64,000 bases of DNA from Lathyrus oleraceus (lineage: Eukaryota > Streptophyta > Magnoliopsida > Fabales > Fabaceae), in NCBI RefSeq assembly GCF_024323335.1, contig NC_066585.1, positions 182,918,294 to 182,982,293 on the forward strand, written 5' to 3'. Positions 39,001 to 55,449 of the stretch are shown piece after piece. Below the pieces are notes generated by a model. It did not search any database. It worked only from the letters and a program-made list of their open reading frames with translations, and had not been told where the DNA came from. Both the position numbers and the translations under genes were made by a program. How positions within the stretch are numbered: position 1 is the first letter of the stretch; the number at the start of each line of letters is the position of its first letter.

Positions 39001-40393
39001 ATCAAGGGCTCCGTTGCTTTTTGTGTAATAATTGGCTGATAAGAAGAAACATATCTAAATAAGTTCAAACGACACCTAAGCGGTGTAAAATCTATAAAGA
39101 AAACCAGTGGGAGGAAATATCTTACCTAGTAAAAACAAATCTTGGCCTTGATTACTAAGTTTCTGAATGTCCATTAAACCCCCATACCATGCCAAACAAC
39201 CACTTCCACCATTCCTCACATCAGCAGGTGCATAGGCAGCACAAGAGCAGTTTCTCAAGCATTCTTTCTCACATTCTTCCAAACTTAAACCGCCTTTAGC
39301 AACTGCCACAGATGTATCAGGAGCTTTCAAGTTTACAATTTTGACAAACCCTTCTCCATTCCCACAAACAGATACACCTTTCCTCCTAATACACCCACCT
39401 GACCCATCTCTACTGTCATACCAATTACATGGAAATTTGGGTTCAAAACCAGGTAAACAAGTACACTTAAAGCTCTCCCAATTGAAAGGAACACAATTAT
39501 TATTTGATCCACATGTTCCCTAGTTATCACATTGGTCTGTTGGTTCAGACCGGTACTGGTTCCATTGGCTCTCTTGACTGTCCCATGTGAATGCTTTAAA
39601 GAACCCAGATTGCTGAAGCACTATCCTAAGAATGACAGACGTATTAAACATGTTATAGGTGAGTGCTACATAGTTTGTCTTCTTCAACCAAAGAAATGTT
39701 ACAAAAGGACATATCTCGTTTCATATTAGGTAGACCTACTATTAATGCTCCGTTCCAGGGTCCACAACGCCACCAAGGAAAGTTGCGATTGTACATAACC
39801 AACTGAGGTTTACCAATGGTGCTGAATTTCACTGTGAATGCACCTTTTCCAGGGTCCTCATCTGTCTTCCAGGATTGAAAGAACCAACTTTTATTATTCT
39901 TTCTATCATAACCAAATCTTTGATATGGAAGAAAGGTGTCTGTCGGATGATCAAAGCTTTCCCATAATATAGTTTCGGTGTTGTTTAGCTTCAGAACAAG
40001 GTTTGCTATATCCGATACTTGAGCTATTACAACATTGATGTTATTTGTTAGTGATGGTGGTAATGAAACATTGGTAGACCAAATGGGAATGGTGCTAAGG
40101 TTGTGGTGGAGTACTAGATTTCCACTCGGGTCGATTGATAGGATTCCAGAAGTGTCATTGATTGTTGTATATCTGTTTGCAACCCAAACAACAGTTGGGA
40201 TTGACAAATTGTAGTACCAAATTCCAACATAGCGAGAAGTGGATTTTCCTGGAGTGAAGAATCCAAGAGCAAACGTTTTAGATTTAGAAATGAGAAGCTC
40301 CCCATCTCTTATAGATTTGTGAATAGATATGGAATCATAAGAACAAGAGCAAAAAGAGAATGTGAGAAGGAGTAGAAGCAAAGAGTTAAGCAT
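36019..40393 (-). pseudogene. RLK2: G-type lectin S-receptor-like kinase pseudogene
   Basis: Same exon order as RLK4, its closest relative, from ATG 40391-40393 (signal peptide MLNSLLLLLLTFSFCSC) to the last exon near 36019. Lesions seen: a 1-base insertion near 39675 (AAACTATG for AACTATG); TAG at 39520-39522 for Tyr in the EGF-like region; loss of the segment corresponding to RVDKVE at the end of exon 1; TAA at the end of the transmembrane exon (about 38902-38910); glycine-loop changes (GQGRFGSVNK) in exon 3; deletion of the first part of exon 4, including the ATP-binding Lys; an extra two codons in exon 5 (GVLLLYLHQ); and a 7-base duplication (GTGGACA) at the start of exon 7. HRDLKASK also replaces HRDLKASN. 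It cannot make an active kinase. Confidence 0.9.
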
Positions 40394-40929
40394 CTAATTA
40401 TTACTATGTAATAGTAGTAATAACTTGTGTCTATGATTTTGTGTTATGACAAGTTAGAGAAGATTTTTTGCAGACTCCATTGAGTTCCTCTTTCATTTTA
40501 TGAGGAGAAAATTGAATTGAAATATTAAAACTGACGCAAATTTGGCTCTTGAACAGCACATAGTCACTTGACTTTGAAAACATCAATAGTCTTTGGATGG
40601 ATGCTTCATATTTTCCACACGATAGACCAATGCCACAGACTAGGAAGTGTAAATATGCATGCAAGTTGCAAGTTGCAACTGAGAGCACATCCAGTGAGGT
40701 CTTTTATTCAAGTAAGCCAACATGTCATAGCCAAGACTGACCTATACGTAAATGACTTATAACAAGCACCATTCACGTTCTTAAACGTCTGTGTCAAGCT
40801 TTAATTAAATTCAATTGATATATATCCCTAATTTACCGGTCATTGCAATAGTTTGTCTTCTTAAAGTCTCAATCAACAAATTCAGATAAAATTTTAATGG
40901 CTTAAATGCGAGAATTTAACTTGCCACCT
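40394..40929. other. Intergenic region upstream of RLK2
   Basis: No gene supported. The first about 150 bases resemble the region upstream of RLK4 (TTGGGTTATGACAAGGTAGAGAAGATT-like leader, then the TGACTTTGAARACAT and CCAATGMC motifs), so the promoters were duplicated with the genes. Short open frames here are not conserved. Confidence 0.5.
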
Positions 40930-41851
40930 CCAATTATACTTGACACCCCTCCCATAGTTTCAAAATTTCAAAACCGCCCCTATATATATCTCCAACGTTT
41001 CACCTATCTCTTCTTTAAATACTTTATTCATCATCCTCTGATACGTGGGGCTGACATCCTTTAGGATGAATAGCATGATGTTGTATTGATAGTTTGCTTG
41101 CTCGGTCATAAAAGCAGTTTTTCCTCTGTCTGGTTCATAGATCGAAATCTGATTATAGCCAGAATACACGTCCATGAAAGATATGAGTTTGTACTCGGTG
41201 GAATTATTGATCAACTTGTCTATGTTGAGCAGTGGATAGGAATCTTTAAGGCATAACTTGTTCAGATCAGTGTAGTCAACAAACATTCTCCACTTCTAAG
41301 AAGCTTTCTTGATTAGCACTGCATTAGACAACCACTCAGTATACTTGACTTCAGAGATGAAGTTAGCATCTAGAGTGTTCATGGTTACTTCTGCCTTCTT
41401 GGGTGACTGCCTCCATCGTCTCTGTGCTACGTTTTAGGAACTGGGATCACATTCAACTGGTGCTGGGATATGTTTCGAGAATTACGGTGGGATCACATTA
41501 TGGGGGAGAAATAGCAAAAAGGTCAGCGTTGGCTTTTAAACAATTCACCAGCCTCTCCCGGATTACGGTGGGCAAGCTGGCTCTTATCTTCATGGTACTC
41601 AGAGGGTTATTATTCAGCTGGATGATTTCAAACTCACCATCCGCGGTTAGACTCAGGTTCTTCACTTTGGTTCCGATCCCCGACTCTAATTCACTGTGCA
41701 ATGAGTACTCTTTAGTGAAAGAAATAACTAATGTGCTCTCAATTTGAAAAATGAAAGTCATACCTGTCCTAGCGCGAAGTGGATTATTTATATGGTAGAT
41801 AGGATTGGGCCTTTGGAACCCCTTCCCTTTTGTGCCTTGGGTCCGGCCTGG
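40930..41851 (-). mobile_element. Ty3/gypsy pol fragment (protease-RT linker and RT)
   Basis: On the minus strand, 41761-41498 encodes a segment like the linker before gypsy RT (ESTLVISFTKEYSLHS, then LVNCLKANADLFAISPP). 41286-40960 encodes part of RT (FVDYTDLNKLCLKDSYPLL, SFMDVYSGYNQI, then KTAFMTE). Frameshifts and a stop lie between them and no LTRs are visible. The right edge near 41851 meets the RLK1-like kinase fragment. Confidence 0.75.
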
Positions 41852-41854
41852 AAT

Positions 41855-42511
41855 AGAAACACATCTTTACATTTCACAAATAGTTGCACTAGTGACACTA
41901 TTTATTTACCAAGAATATAATGTATTCTGCAAAAGCAAATAATTACTTTGGATTATTGTTTCAGGGTATATTGAGCTATAGAATGGCAATTGCAGTTAAG
42001 TGACTCTCAAAGTATTCTGGACAAGGCATAGAAGAGTTTAAAAATGAGGTTTTTGTGATTTCAAAATTCCAACACAATTCTTGCGAGGATCTTAGGTTGC
42101 TGCATTAAAGGAGATGAGAATATGTTAATCTATGAGTATTTTCCTAACATAAGCTTAGGCTCCTTCATTTTTGGTATGTGTTATTTTTTCACCTTTGTTA
42201 CATTAGTACTTTAGATGTCACTGAATATATAGCAATGTCATTTCCTAACCATTAATATTCATTTTTTCATACATCAAAGAATAATCGAACATACTCATGT
42301 CACTCGTTATGCCATGCATATCTTGTCTAGATAAATCTAACCGTTCAAACCTAGACTGGAGAAACTGATTTTATTTTATTTGTGGGGTTGTTAGACGAAT
42401 CTTATAACTTCGTCACAACTCACGAAGATAAATCACTCACAGGACCTAAAGGCCAGCAATGTCTGCATTGAACCCAACAATTACAGATTTTGGTATGGCT
42501 ATAATGTTTGA
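41855..42511 (+). pseudogene. Decayed copy of RLK1 kinase exons 4-5
   Basis: Intron 3 to exon 5 of an RLK1-type gene: the intron end and acceptor (GTTTCAGGGTATATTGAG), an exon 4 copy with AIAV and then a stop in place of KRL, a frameshift near CAACACAATTCTTGCGAGG, the donor GGTATGTG, and an exon 5 copy (GACCTAAAGGCCAGCAATGTC, GATTTTGGTATGGCTA) with deletions. It is closer to RLK1 than to RLK2-4 and lies in the RLK1 orientation. Truncated at both ends by mobile elements. Confidence 0.82.
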
Positions 42512-42542
42512 TGGATATATGATCTAAAAACATGTTTGTAAG
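42512..42542 (+). repeat. Possible TRIM LTR fragment
   Basis: GGATATATGATCTAAAAACATG then TTTGTAAGTG resembles the TRIM LTR at 53107-53142 (GGATAATATATGGTCTAAACATG, TTTATAAGTG). Only about 30 bases, directly before the copia LTR. Confidence 0.4.
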
Positions 42543-42693
42543 TGTAAAATAATGAAAATCGTGTTCTTCTCATTGATCTGAATAGAATATATATACATTA
42601 ATGTGTAACATTTGGTCAACTATCTAATTATGATACAACATAATTATAGAAAATTAATTATGACTAATTATAACAAAATATTATATTCTATCA
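42543..42693 (-). repeat. Copia 3' LTR, 151 bp
   Basis: On the plus strand it starts TGTAAAATAATG and ends CTATCA. It matches 47201-47402 in the parts outside the TA tract (AAATCGTGTTCTTCTCATTGATCTGA, then AATGTGTAACATTTG). Confidence 0.75.
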
Positions 42694-42699
42694 CACCCC

Positions 42700-45600
42700 C
42701 GCAGTCGAAGCGGGAGGTTCACGGACGCTTAGACTGGTCCGAAAATCATCAAAGAGAATGCGATGAAGTCCTTTGGTGAAGATGTCTGCGATTTGATGTC
42801 TTAAGGGAACATGAAGGACGCGAGCCTGACCACGAGCTACCTTTTCCCGAACAAAATGAATGTCCATCTCAATATGCTTAGTGCGCTGATGCTACACAGG
42901 ATTACCAGATAGATAGATGGCACTAACATTGTCACAATATACCAAAGTGGCCTGAGGAATAGGAAAATGGAGTTCCAGGAGAAGATTACGAATCCAACAC
43001 GATTCGGAGACAACACTGGCAACCCCCCTATATTCGGTTTCAGCACTGGAACGAGAGAGAGTTGACTGCCTTTTGGAAGACTAAGAAATAAGGTTGTCAC
43101 ATAGAAAAACACAGTAACCAGATGTAGAACGTCTGGTGTCAGGACATCCACCCCAATCAGCGTCAGTGTAGGAGATAAACTTTATAATGGGAGATGGGGA
43201 TAAGTGTAGTCTAAAATGTAAGGTGCCATGAACATAACGTAAAACGCGCTTAAGAGCAAGCATGTGTTCCGTGCGAGGGGCATGCATGTGAAGACAAATT
43301 TGTTGAACAACATATGATATATCAGGTCGAATGAATGTGAGATACTGTAGGGCCCCTGCAAGACTCCGATACAAGGAGGGATCCTCATAAGAAGTGCCGG
43401 AGGAGGTGCTGAGTTTCTGTTTGGTGTCAACAGGAGTGGCTGATGGTTTACAGGACGCCATGTCAGCACGTTCAATGATCTCTGAAGCATAAGTGCTTTG
43501 ACTGAGAAATATGCCATCAGGATGACGAGATACTGCAATACCCAGAAAGTAACTCAGAGGGCCTAAATCTTTCATTGCAAACTCGGATGCTAAGAGTGAC
43601 ATAATTGATTGGCGGAGGACCTGAGTGGAGGTGATGAGGATAATGTCGTCTACATACAGTAGAATGTAGGCCATGTCTAAACCTTGTCGATATATGAAGA
43701 GGGAGTGGTCTGATGTGCTATGGCGAAAGCCAATGGTGGCGACATAGTCAGCAAAACGTTGGTACCATGTCCTAGGCGCTTGCTTGAAACCATACAATGA
43801 CTTCTTTAACCGACATACATAGTCTGGATGATGGAGGTCGTGGAAACCCAATGGCTGATGCATGTAAACAGTCTCATGAAGATCACCATGTAAAATAGCA
43901 TTATGGACATCCAGTTGATGAATGGGCCAGGATTTGGAGAGAGCAATGGTAAGCACTGTTCGAATGGTAGCGGGTTTCACCACGAGGCTAAAAGTCTCAT
44001 CACAATCCACACCTGCAACCTGCCATCACCTACAAGACGAGCCTTATAACGCTCAAAGGAGCCATCCAAATTTTTCTTATGCCTAAAAATCCACATACAT
44101 CGAATAAGATTAGCATCACAAGGACGAGGAACTAAATCCCACGTCTTATTTTGAATAAGAGCATCAAATTCAGATTGCATCGCGGATTTCCAATTCGGGT
44201 TTGATACGGCTAATTTGGGATTTTTAGGTAAGGGAGAAATGGTTGGTCAGAGTGAGAGATTGATAAGTTAAATATCGTATGGGGTTTGACAATGCCTTTC
44301 ATGCTTCGGGTGATGATGGTTCGTGTAGGTGGAGGTGGATGCGGTTGAATTGGTGGTTGTGATGGAGAGTTTATTGTAATGGGTGTGTTGATCGAAGAGG
44401 TAGGTGATGATGATTGTTGGTTTATTGAGGGTAGTGGTTGGTCAATTGGGATTGTGGGTGTTGGTTGGTTATGTGCAACAGGTGGTGAAATTTGATTTTG
44501 CCACTGATGTATAAGGTAGGGGTGAAGGTCATCATCTAGGAATTGATAAGAGTGAGGTGAATGGGAGTGTATCTTGGTGAAGGGAAATTGAGTTTCATCA
44601 AAGATAACATGCCTCGAAATTATTAATTTTCTATTAGACAAATCAAAACACTTGTAACCTCTATGATTCGGCGGATAACCCAAGAAGACACATGGAGTAG
44701 ATCGGGGTTGTAACTTATGAATGGTAGATGACGGGAATAATGGATAACATAGACAACTAAAGACTCTGAGATGTGTGTAGGTGGGATCACGATGATACAT
44801 GAGTTGTGTTGGTGACTGATTACGAAGTGTTTTACAGGGAATAATATTTAACAGGTAAGTTGCCATGTGGAGAGCATGATGCCAAAACGAGGGGGAACAG
44901 AAGAATGAGCTAGCATAGTGCGTATCATATTATTAATGGTTCTTATTTTGCGTTCCGCTCTCCCATTTTGTGAGGATGTGTGGGGACAAGAGAAACTAAA
45001 AACTAGACCATGATCAGTGCAATATTTTTTTTAAAAGTTCATTGTTATATTCACTGTCATTGTCACATTGGAATATTTTGACTTTTTGCAAAAATTGAGT
45101 TTGAATGAGTTGAGTAAGTGACTTGAACGTTTCAAACACATGAGATTTTCTGCTAATAGGAAAAGTCCACAAGAAGTTTGTAAAATCATCTAAGAATAAG
45201 ACATAATATTTATGACCAGCAGAACTTAAAATTGGAGACGTCCATAAATCACTATGTAAAATGTCAAAAGGCATCAAAGTCGTAGTTTGAGAATAAAAAA
45301 ATGGCAATTTAACCTGTTTGCCTAAAACACAATAGTCACAAACGACAGAAGAATTAAAAGGTTCACAACATATGAACTTATTTTTGCGAAGGGAATTCAA
45401 AACAGTCACGCCAGGATGACCAAGACGACTATGCCAAAGACCGGATGTGAGACCGACAAAACTGGGAGGAGTAGTAACTGGATAAAGATCTCCACGACTG
45501 ACACATCTGAGAAGGGTGATCCCCGTCTGAGAGTCAGAGACAGTAAAACCAAAAGGGTCAAAGGAAATAGAAACATTGTTGTCAGTGGTGAGTCGTCTCA

Positions 45601-45990
45601 CAGAAATTAAATTTTTAATAATTTTCGGGGCATGTAGGACATGGTTAAGGTGAAGTGGTTGGTTTTGTGTGCGTCTGGTGCCGTGAATTGGAATTCCATG
45701 GCCACTGCCAACAATGACTTTCTGATTTGAATTACTTATTGGAAAATAAGACGTTGTCAATATCTGAGATGAGGTAGAGGTTGCATACACCTGAGGACGC
45801 TGTCCTAGAATGCCTGACTGCTTAGGAGGACCGGCAGGGCGTGTCCACTGAGAGGTGGGATACGGACATGGTGGCATAGTTCATGGTGGTGGAGTCCAAC
45901 CCCATGGTTGCCAGGTTGGGTACTGCTGTTGCCAAGGAGGAGCGGACCAAGGTGACGGAGGCTGGGAGCTCCAGACTGAGGTGCACTGCG
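42700..45990 (-). pseudogene. pol: Copia Pol: integrase, RT, RNase H with frameshifts
   Basis: Read leftward: GAG-pre-integrase and integrase N-terminal part (LWHSRLGHPG, C-x2-C in VCDYCVLGKQ, DILHSDLW with the first catalytic D, 45877-45014). A frameshift follows, then the rest of the integrase (RVFSCLCYPLFP, 44866-44210). RT start (WDLVPRP, RYKARLV, 44180-43977) and, after another frameshift, the RT body (44010-43081) with [21 protein letters not shown] and the catalytic YVDDI. TAG at 43081-43083 precedes RNase H, which begins with the [12 protein letters not shown] and continues to ADIFTKGLH. Non-functional. Confidence 0.85.
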
Positions 45991-46811
45991 GTTACCACGT
46001 CCCCCTCCGCGACCCTGGTTGCCACGGGAGCGAGAACGGTTGCCGGGGCGACAGTTGACGCTGAGAGGTGTCTTCAGTAGGTTTCGGCTGAGTGGTGTGC
46101 ATAGCAGCATGAGAGCCTGTGCTTGCCATCTTAGCCATATCGGCTTCTTCCAAAGTGAACATGGAACAAGCCTGATAGAATGCCGGAAGAGTGTTCCTCT
46201 GGCGAATCAAAGTAGCAACACTGCGGTAAGCTTCTGGGAGACCAGAGATCAGCTGAAGGACCAGACGATGATTGTTGACAGAGGAGCCGACATTTCTCAA
46301 CAGTAAGCAGAGACATTGGGAAAATCCTCCATACGAGTGTTAGAAAACTCTTGCTCAAGAGTGACAGCTCGAGCATTTTGGTTGTCCTGAAAAATATCTT
46401 CCAAGCGATTCCATGCTTCCATTGCAGTGGAGTTGGGCTCCAGAATAGTGGTCAGCAAATCGGTAGAAATAGTGGAATAAATCCACTGAAGAACGGTGGC
46501 ATCAAGAGTGGACCATTGTTCATGGTTGACGTCGGTAACGACTGGTGGCTCTTTTCCGATAGATGGAACGATGTGATGACTCGATGTGAGCAAGCATGGA
46601 TGCGGAAAAGCTCGGCCCAGGTACCATATTGATCTTTTTCCATCTCAAGAAAAATAGGAACGTGGTTCCTAATATTGGAGTCGGCAAGAGCGAGATGAAA
46701 CTCCGATTTGGAACCTCGAAACGTGGTGTTCTTGGGCTGACCTGAATCACCAGTATCGGCGGATTTGTGGGTATCGGCATCACTGTGTTCTGAATGGTTT
46801 GAATCAGACAT
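45991..46811 (-). pseudogene. gag: Copia Gag with frameshifts
   Basis: Starts at ATG 46809-46811 (MSDSNHSEHSD). A LHLAL...[16 protein letters not shown] capsid segment is followed by a frame change near 46590, and the UBN2/retrotransposon Gag core ([23 protein letters not shown]) ends at a stop near 46299. It continues in another frame (LQLISGLPEAYRSVATLI). The Arg/Gly-rich tail replaces a clear zinc knuckle; I see no intact CCHC motif. Confidence 0.75.
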
Positions 46812-47200
46812 GGCTGCAGGTGGAACATTGAAAACACACAAACAGTAGAGATAGGTGAAAACACGTACAGAACAGAACCACTTGTGAAAACACGTACAAA
46901 AGACAAACACGCAAACAATAGCGGCTGATTTGCGGAGGAGAGAAGGTGCGGTTGTGGTGTGATACAGAGGTGTCGATCGTAGAACAGAGATCGAAATCGA
47001 GTGAGTCCTTGTGCACGGTGGTGTGCGACGGCGGCGGCGCGAACAGAGGCGGAAGGCAAGAGAATAAGGTGATTCTCGTGTTCGGCGGCAGTGATACAGA
47101 GGACGGTAGTCCTGTTGCGGCGACAGACTTCAAGGAGGGAGAAGAAGCATGCGGCACCGGACTGAAATGAGGGAGAAGAAACATGTTATGATTGATACCA

Positions 47201-47402
<202 letters not shown>

Positions 47403-47620
47403 ATCGGGGAGTGGAATCAGTCTTCACCTTACGATAACTATTCAGACCCATAAAGCCACGTGAAAAGCTTATTCAAAGAGACTCTTACTCAAGTATTCAT
47501 TTTACAATATCACAAATTGACTAAACATACCTGTTTCTAAAGAACCTCTAGAAATGTCTACGAACACAATTCTAATGGAAAAGTATGAACAAAATATTAC
47601 TTATTTCATTAATGTAGCTT
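47403..47620. other. Spacer downstream of RLK3
   Basis: No gene. From about 47535 it matches the RLK4 downstream sequence (CTAGAAATGTCTACRAAC), so it is the duplicated 3' flank. Confidence 0.5.
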
Positions 47621-52146
<4,526 letters not shown>

Positions 52147-53084
52147 TGAGTTCCTTTTACGTACTCTTTTTGCATTTTATGAGGAGAAAATTGAAATAGA
52201 GAAGAGGAATGTCACAGAAACACAAAAAAACATAACACCACATAGTAATTTGTATTTTTTCAATATTTTTTCTGCCTTGTAATGGCTGCAGATACAACAA
52301 CCTTTTATTTACAAACCTATCAAAAAGTATAGTACAGTGTTGGGCATTGACGTTGAATTTTGTGTAAACATAGTATTCCTCATTGAAATAATTCAACAAA
52401 AATTGACTCATTCATACTAGATGAGGTGTTTTCTCCTTTAAATGATATAATAAAGGATGCTTTTCATACACGCAACTAGCCAAGAATACATATTTAACTT
52501 TACAGATGAAAAACCTTTGTCAAAATCTTTATATATTTTATGGAAATTTTGTTGTAGTGCCCCAATTTTAGAAAAAATACCCAATATACCCTACTTTAGA
52601 AAAAAGTCCTCAAATACACAATTTTTAAAGCAAAAATATATAATGCTCTCTACCCTTCACCTAAAAGGCGGAAAAGACAAAATAAATAAATTAAAACCCT
52701 TCCAGTCCACCATTGCTTTTTTTTTATTATTTTGTTACATAAATTATAAATATTATCATATAAATAATATTATATTGTTTAAATAACTGAAAACAATATG
52801 AAATAATTTAAAATAGGATAAAAATATTTTAAAAATTATAATTATTATATTTTAAATTAATACGATTTTATAATTAAATTATACTATTTACAATTTAGTT
52901 TGAATATAAATTATTCTGAATCATTTGCAAGACCCAATGAGGCGACAAAGGTAATAAAGCGCGTAGAACAGGTATACTCATTCTTTCTTGAAAGCAGATA
53001 ATTTCACCCACTAGAGATTCGTTGACCGTCCATATCAATCTGACGGCTGATCGTAATCCACGCCTCACTCCACGTTTTTTGTTG
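52147..53084. other. Intergenic region upstream of RLK3
   Basis: AT-rich, with no supported gene. A short tract at 52730-52870 is nearly pure A/T. I see no convincing promoter box at a sensible distance. Confidence 0.45.
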
Positions 53085-53089
53085 TTAAC

Positions 53090-53413
53090 TGTTAAGAGTC
53101 TCACATCGGATAATATATGGTCTAAACATGTGTTTATAAGTGGGAGTAGTCCTCACTCTATCAATCGGTTTTTTAGGGTTGAGTTAGACTCAACCACATG
53201 TCTTAACATGGTATCAAGAGCCTCGTTTAAGATCAGGTGGACCACCCACCATTTATTTCCACGCTCCAGTTGTCTAGTCCTGAGCATGAGGGGGTGTTAA
53301 GAGTCCCACATCGGATAATATATGGTCTAAACATGTGTTTATAAGTGGGGACAGTCCTCACTCTACCAACCGGTTTTGTAGGGTTGAGTTAAGCTCAACC
53401 ACATGTCTTAATA
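53090..53413 (+). mobile_element. TRIM element (miniature LTR retrotransposon), 324 bp, complete
   Basis: Two 119-bp LTRs (53090-53208 and 53295-53413), both TGTTAAGAGTC... to ...CATGTCTTAA(C/T)A, enclose only 86 bases. PBS TGGTATCAAGAG follows the left LTR directly (tRNA-Met type) and the polypurine tract GAGCATGAGGGGG precedes the right LTR. The target duplication TTAAC is perfect (53085-53089 and 53414-53418). There is no coding capacity, so it must be mobilised in trans. The open frames across the LTRs are chance. The plus orientation is given by the PBS. Confidence 0.92.
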
Positions 53414-53479
53414 TTAACTATTTCTCCTATTTAACAGGAAAGACAAACCATTTCTTAGGTATTCAAATTCATTCTCACA

Positions 53480-54740
53480 TAATCATTTTTTCACTCTTAT
53501 TGACTTGGATGTTAGAGTGCTAACCTTGCACGTCAACCCCCTCTCCACCGAATCAGAATCTCAATTCCACCACAACAAGATCTGCTTCTTTTTTCACTAA
53601 TCAATTCTTGTTCCACTATGGAACATTGGCACTGTCTGTGGAATCGAAATTCGATTCCCGCACATTTCCACTTTCTGATCTTCTCTATTAGAATTTCAGA
53701 TTTCCTCCGCTAGACGTTCCAATCTTCAACGTTAGAAGTTCAAACTTCTGTTTCTTGGTCACTCTTCTTGAATCACAACTTCCTCTTTGTCAGATCCTTT
53801 CTCAAATCCATCAACTATGGTGGCATCCAAGACCACTTGTTCCACCGTTCAATGGCAAGTTATTATTAAAGCTGCCAAAGATCCAATTCTTCTTCATCCA
53901 CTAGTGGACGATTCAGTCTTGATAGCATCTTCGTCCAATCCTTCACAATAAGATCATGTTCAACCTAGAGTAGGCCAGGGAACATTTCAACCTTTTTCCG
54001 TTCCTCAGATCAATGCAACAATATCACGAAGGCGAGCCTTCACACATACCTTCACAACCACTTTCGATTCCCGCACAAGAAGTGCTTCTTGGCCTTCAAT
54101 TATTGCAAGCTAACCTCAGAGTGCAGGGAATGATCCGTTGAACAATGTCTGCAACTTAGTACAACAACTGAACTCGCAACTTCTGCCTGAAAAGTCACGT
54201 CCATAACACTGTCATTTCCATAAAAGACACGTCCATAACACGAATGATTGCATCAACCTGAAAAATACAATAGAAGGACTGATCAAAAGGGGGAGACTGG
54301 TTGAGTACATTAGAGATACAAAAGAGGCCAAGAAGGCTCACCAAAAAAGAAATGTACCCCAGAGGAAACAATCCCCAAAGAAAACTGTTCAAGTTGTTGC
54401 TATGGTCAAAGGAAAGGATACAAGCAATGAAGAAGAAGAAGGACATAAAAGGAAGCACCAGTATATCGCTTCCATCATTGGTGGTATTCCAAGATCAAGA
54501 AATATCTCCAAAGGGACGATGATGGGAAAGATCGCCGAGCTAATGGCCATCAACAAAAAGGAGGGAGGCACTTCAATCGGGGTGCCGGGGAGATCGATTC
54601 TCGGGCTCTGGGACAACGAGAAAGTAAGGGAAATCCCAAACGAGATCTTTCCTTTGGTGAATACAACCCAACTGGGAAGGGCCGTATCACATATACCAAA
54701 AGCTGCCTCACAAAGCCTACAAGCTTGAGGAGTTAGATAG
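53480..54740 (+). pseudogene. Ty3/gypsy leader and gag remnant
   Basis: An LTR-end-like stretch (GACTTGGATGTTAGAGTGCTAACC, 53500-53525) is followed by a primer-site-like TTGGCACTGTCTGTGGAATC (53625-53644), a common gypsy form. A broken Gag follows whose end (about 54255-54520, + strand) encodes LIKRGRLVEYIRD and an IASIIGG motif like the INTI-GG end of gypsy Gag. Frames shift several times; no pol is seen beyond 54740. Confidence 0.65.
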
Positions 54741-54839
54741 ACGACTCATTCCCAGAACTTGGAACTCAGTTAATCTAAGATGCTACTATAGTTAATTGTT
54801 TGCTAAAAAAACTAGTTGTCTGCCGGTGTATGAATCTTT

Positions 54840-55075
54840 TTGAAAAACCTATAAATGATGGACTTCTACATGAAGATTCTTGCCGCCCTAAAAGGGAAAT
54901 ATAAATATAAATGTCGGACTTCCACAGAAAGATCCTTGCCGCCTTAAAAAGACAATGTGAATATTAGACTTCCACTGAAAGATCCTTACCACCCTTAAAG
55001 GGAAATAAGAATGATGGAATATATTGAAAAAGATCATTGCCGCCCTAGGGGAAATATAAATGATTTTTCTATGAG
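54840..55075 (+). repeat. Tandem repeat of about 55-65 bp, four units
   Basis: Units contain GACTTCYACWGAAAGATYCTTGCCGCC then CTAAAAGGGAAATA. The fourth is shortened (AAAGATCATTGCCGCCCTAGGGGAAATA). It looks like a repeat zone of the neighbouring gypsy remnant. Confidence 0.7.
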
Positions 55076-55094
55076 ACATCTCCCGTATAGACCC

Positions 55095-55250
55095 CTCAAC
55101 TAAAGTCTCGTCTGAGAGACTCGCCTAAAGTCTCTCTGAGGGACTAAATTAAAGTCCCGCTTAAGGGACTCACCTAAAGTTTCGTCTAAAAACTCAATTA
55201 AAGTCTCGCATAAGGGACTCAATTAAAATTGTGCCTAATGGACTCATCAT
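55095..55250 (+). repeat. Tandem repeat of about 27 bp, about six units
   Basis: Units follow CTAAAGTCYCGYCTRAGGGACTC with substitutions (CTCGTCTGAGAGACTCGC, CCCGCTTAAGGGACTCAC, CTCGCATAAGGGACTCAA and others). They follow directly on the previous repeat. Confidence 0.7.
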
Positions 55251-55449
55251 AAGCCTTGCCTGAGTTGCTCCACTTAAGGATCCATCTGAACGATTCCAAC
55301 GAATGAAAACAAGACTAAATTAATTTCTCTCTTTCCAAGCCTTCATGCTTGAGGAAATATGTATTGGTATATTTGTGAAAGGCCTATAAGGGGTAACATG
55401 GGAGGCGAATGATGTAACACCTTGCCCATAACACCTTCTTGACCGCGAT

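Noticed and set aside
45805..47184. Several open frames on both strands around the copia gag and leader
   Set aside because: Shadow frames; only the minus-strand gag/pol readings show family motifs.
53022..53523. 92- and 62-codon frames with a shared FISGxSPHSxNRFxRVEL segment
   Set aside because: The shared segment is the translated TRIM LTR in both copies, not a gene family.
54195..54728. Intact gene in the gypsy remnant
   Set aside because: The Gag-like motifs switch frames and none of the open frames covers a full domain.
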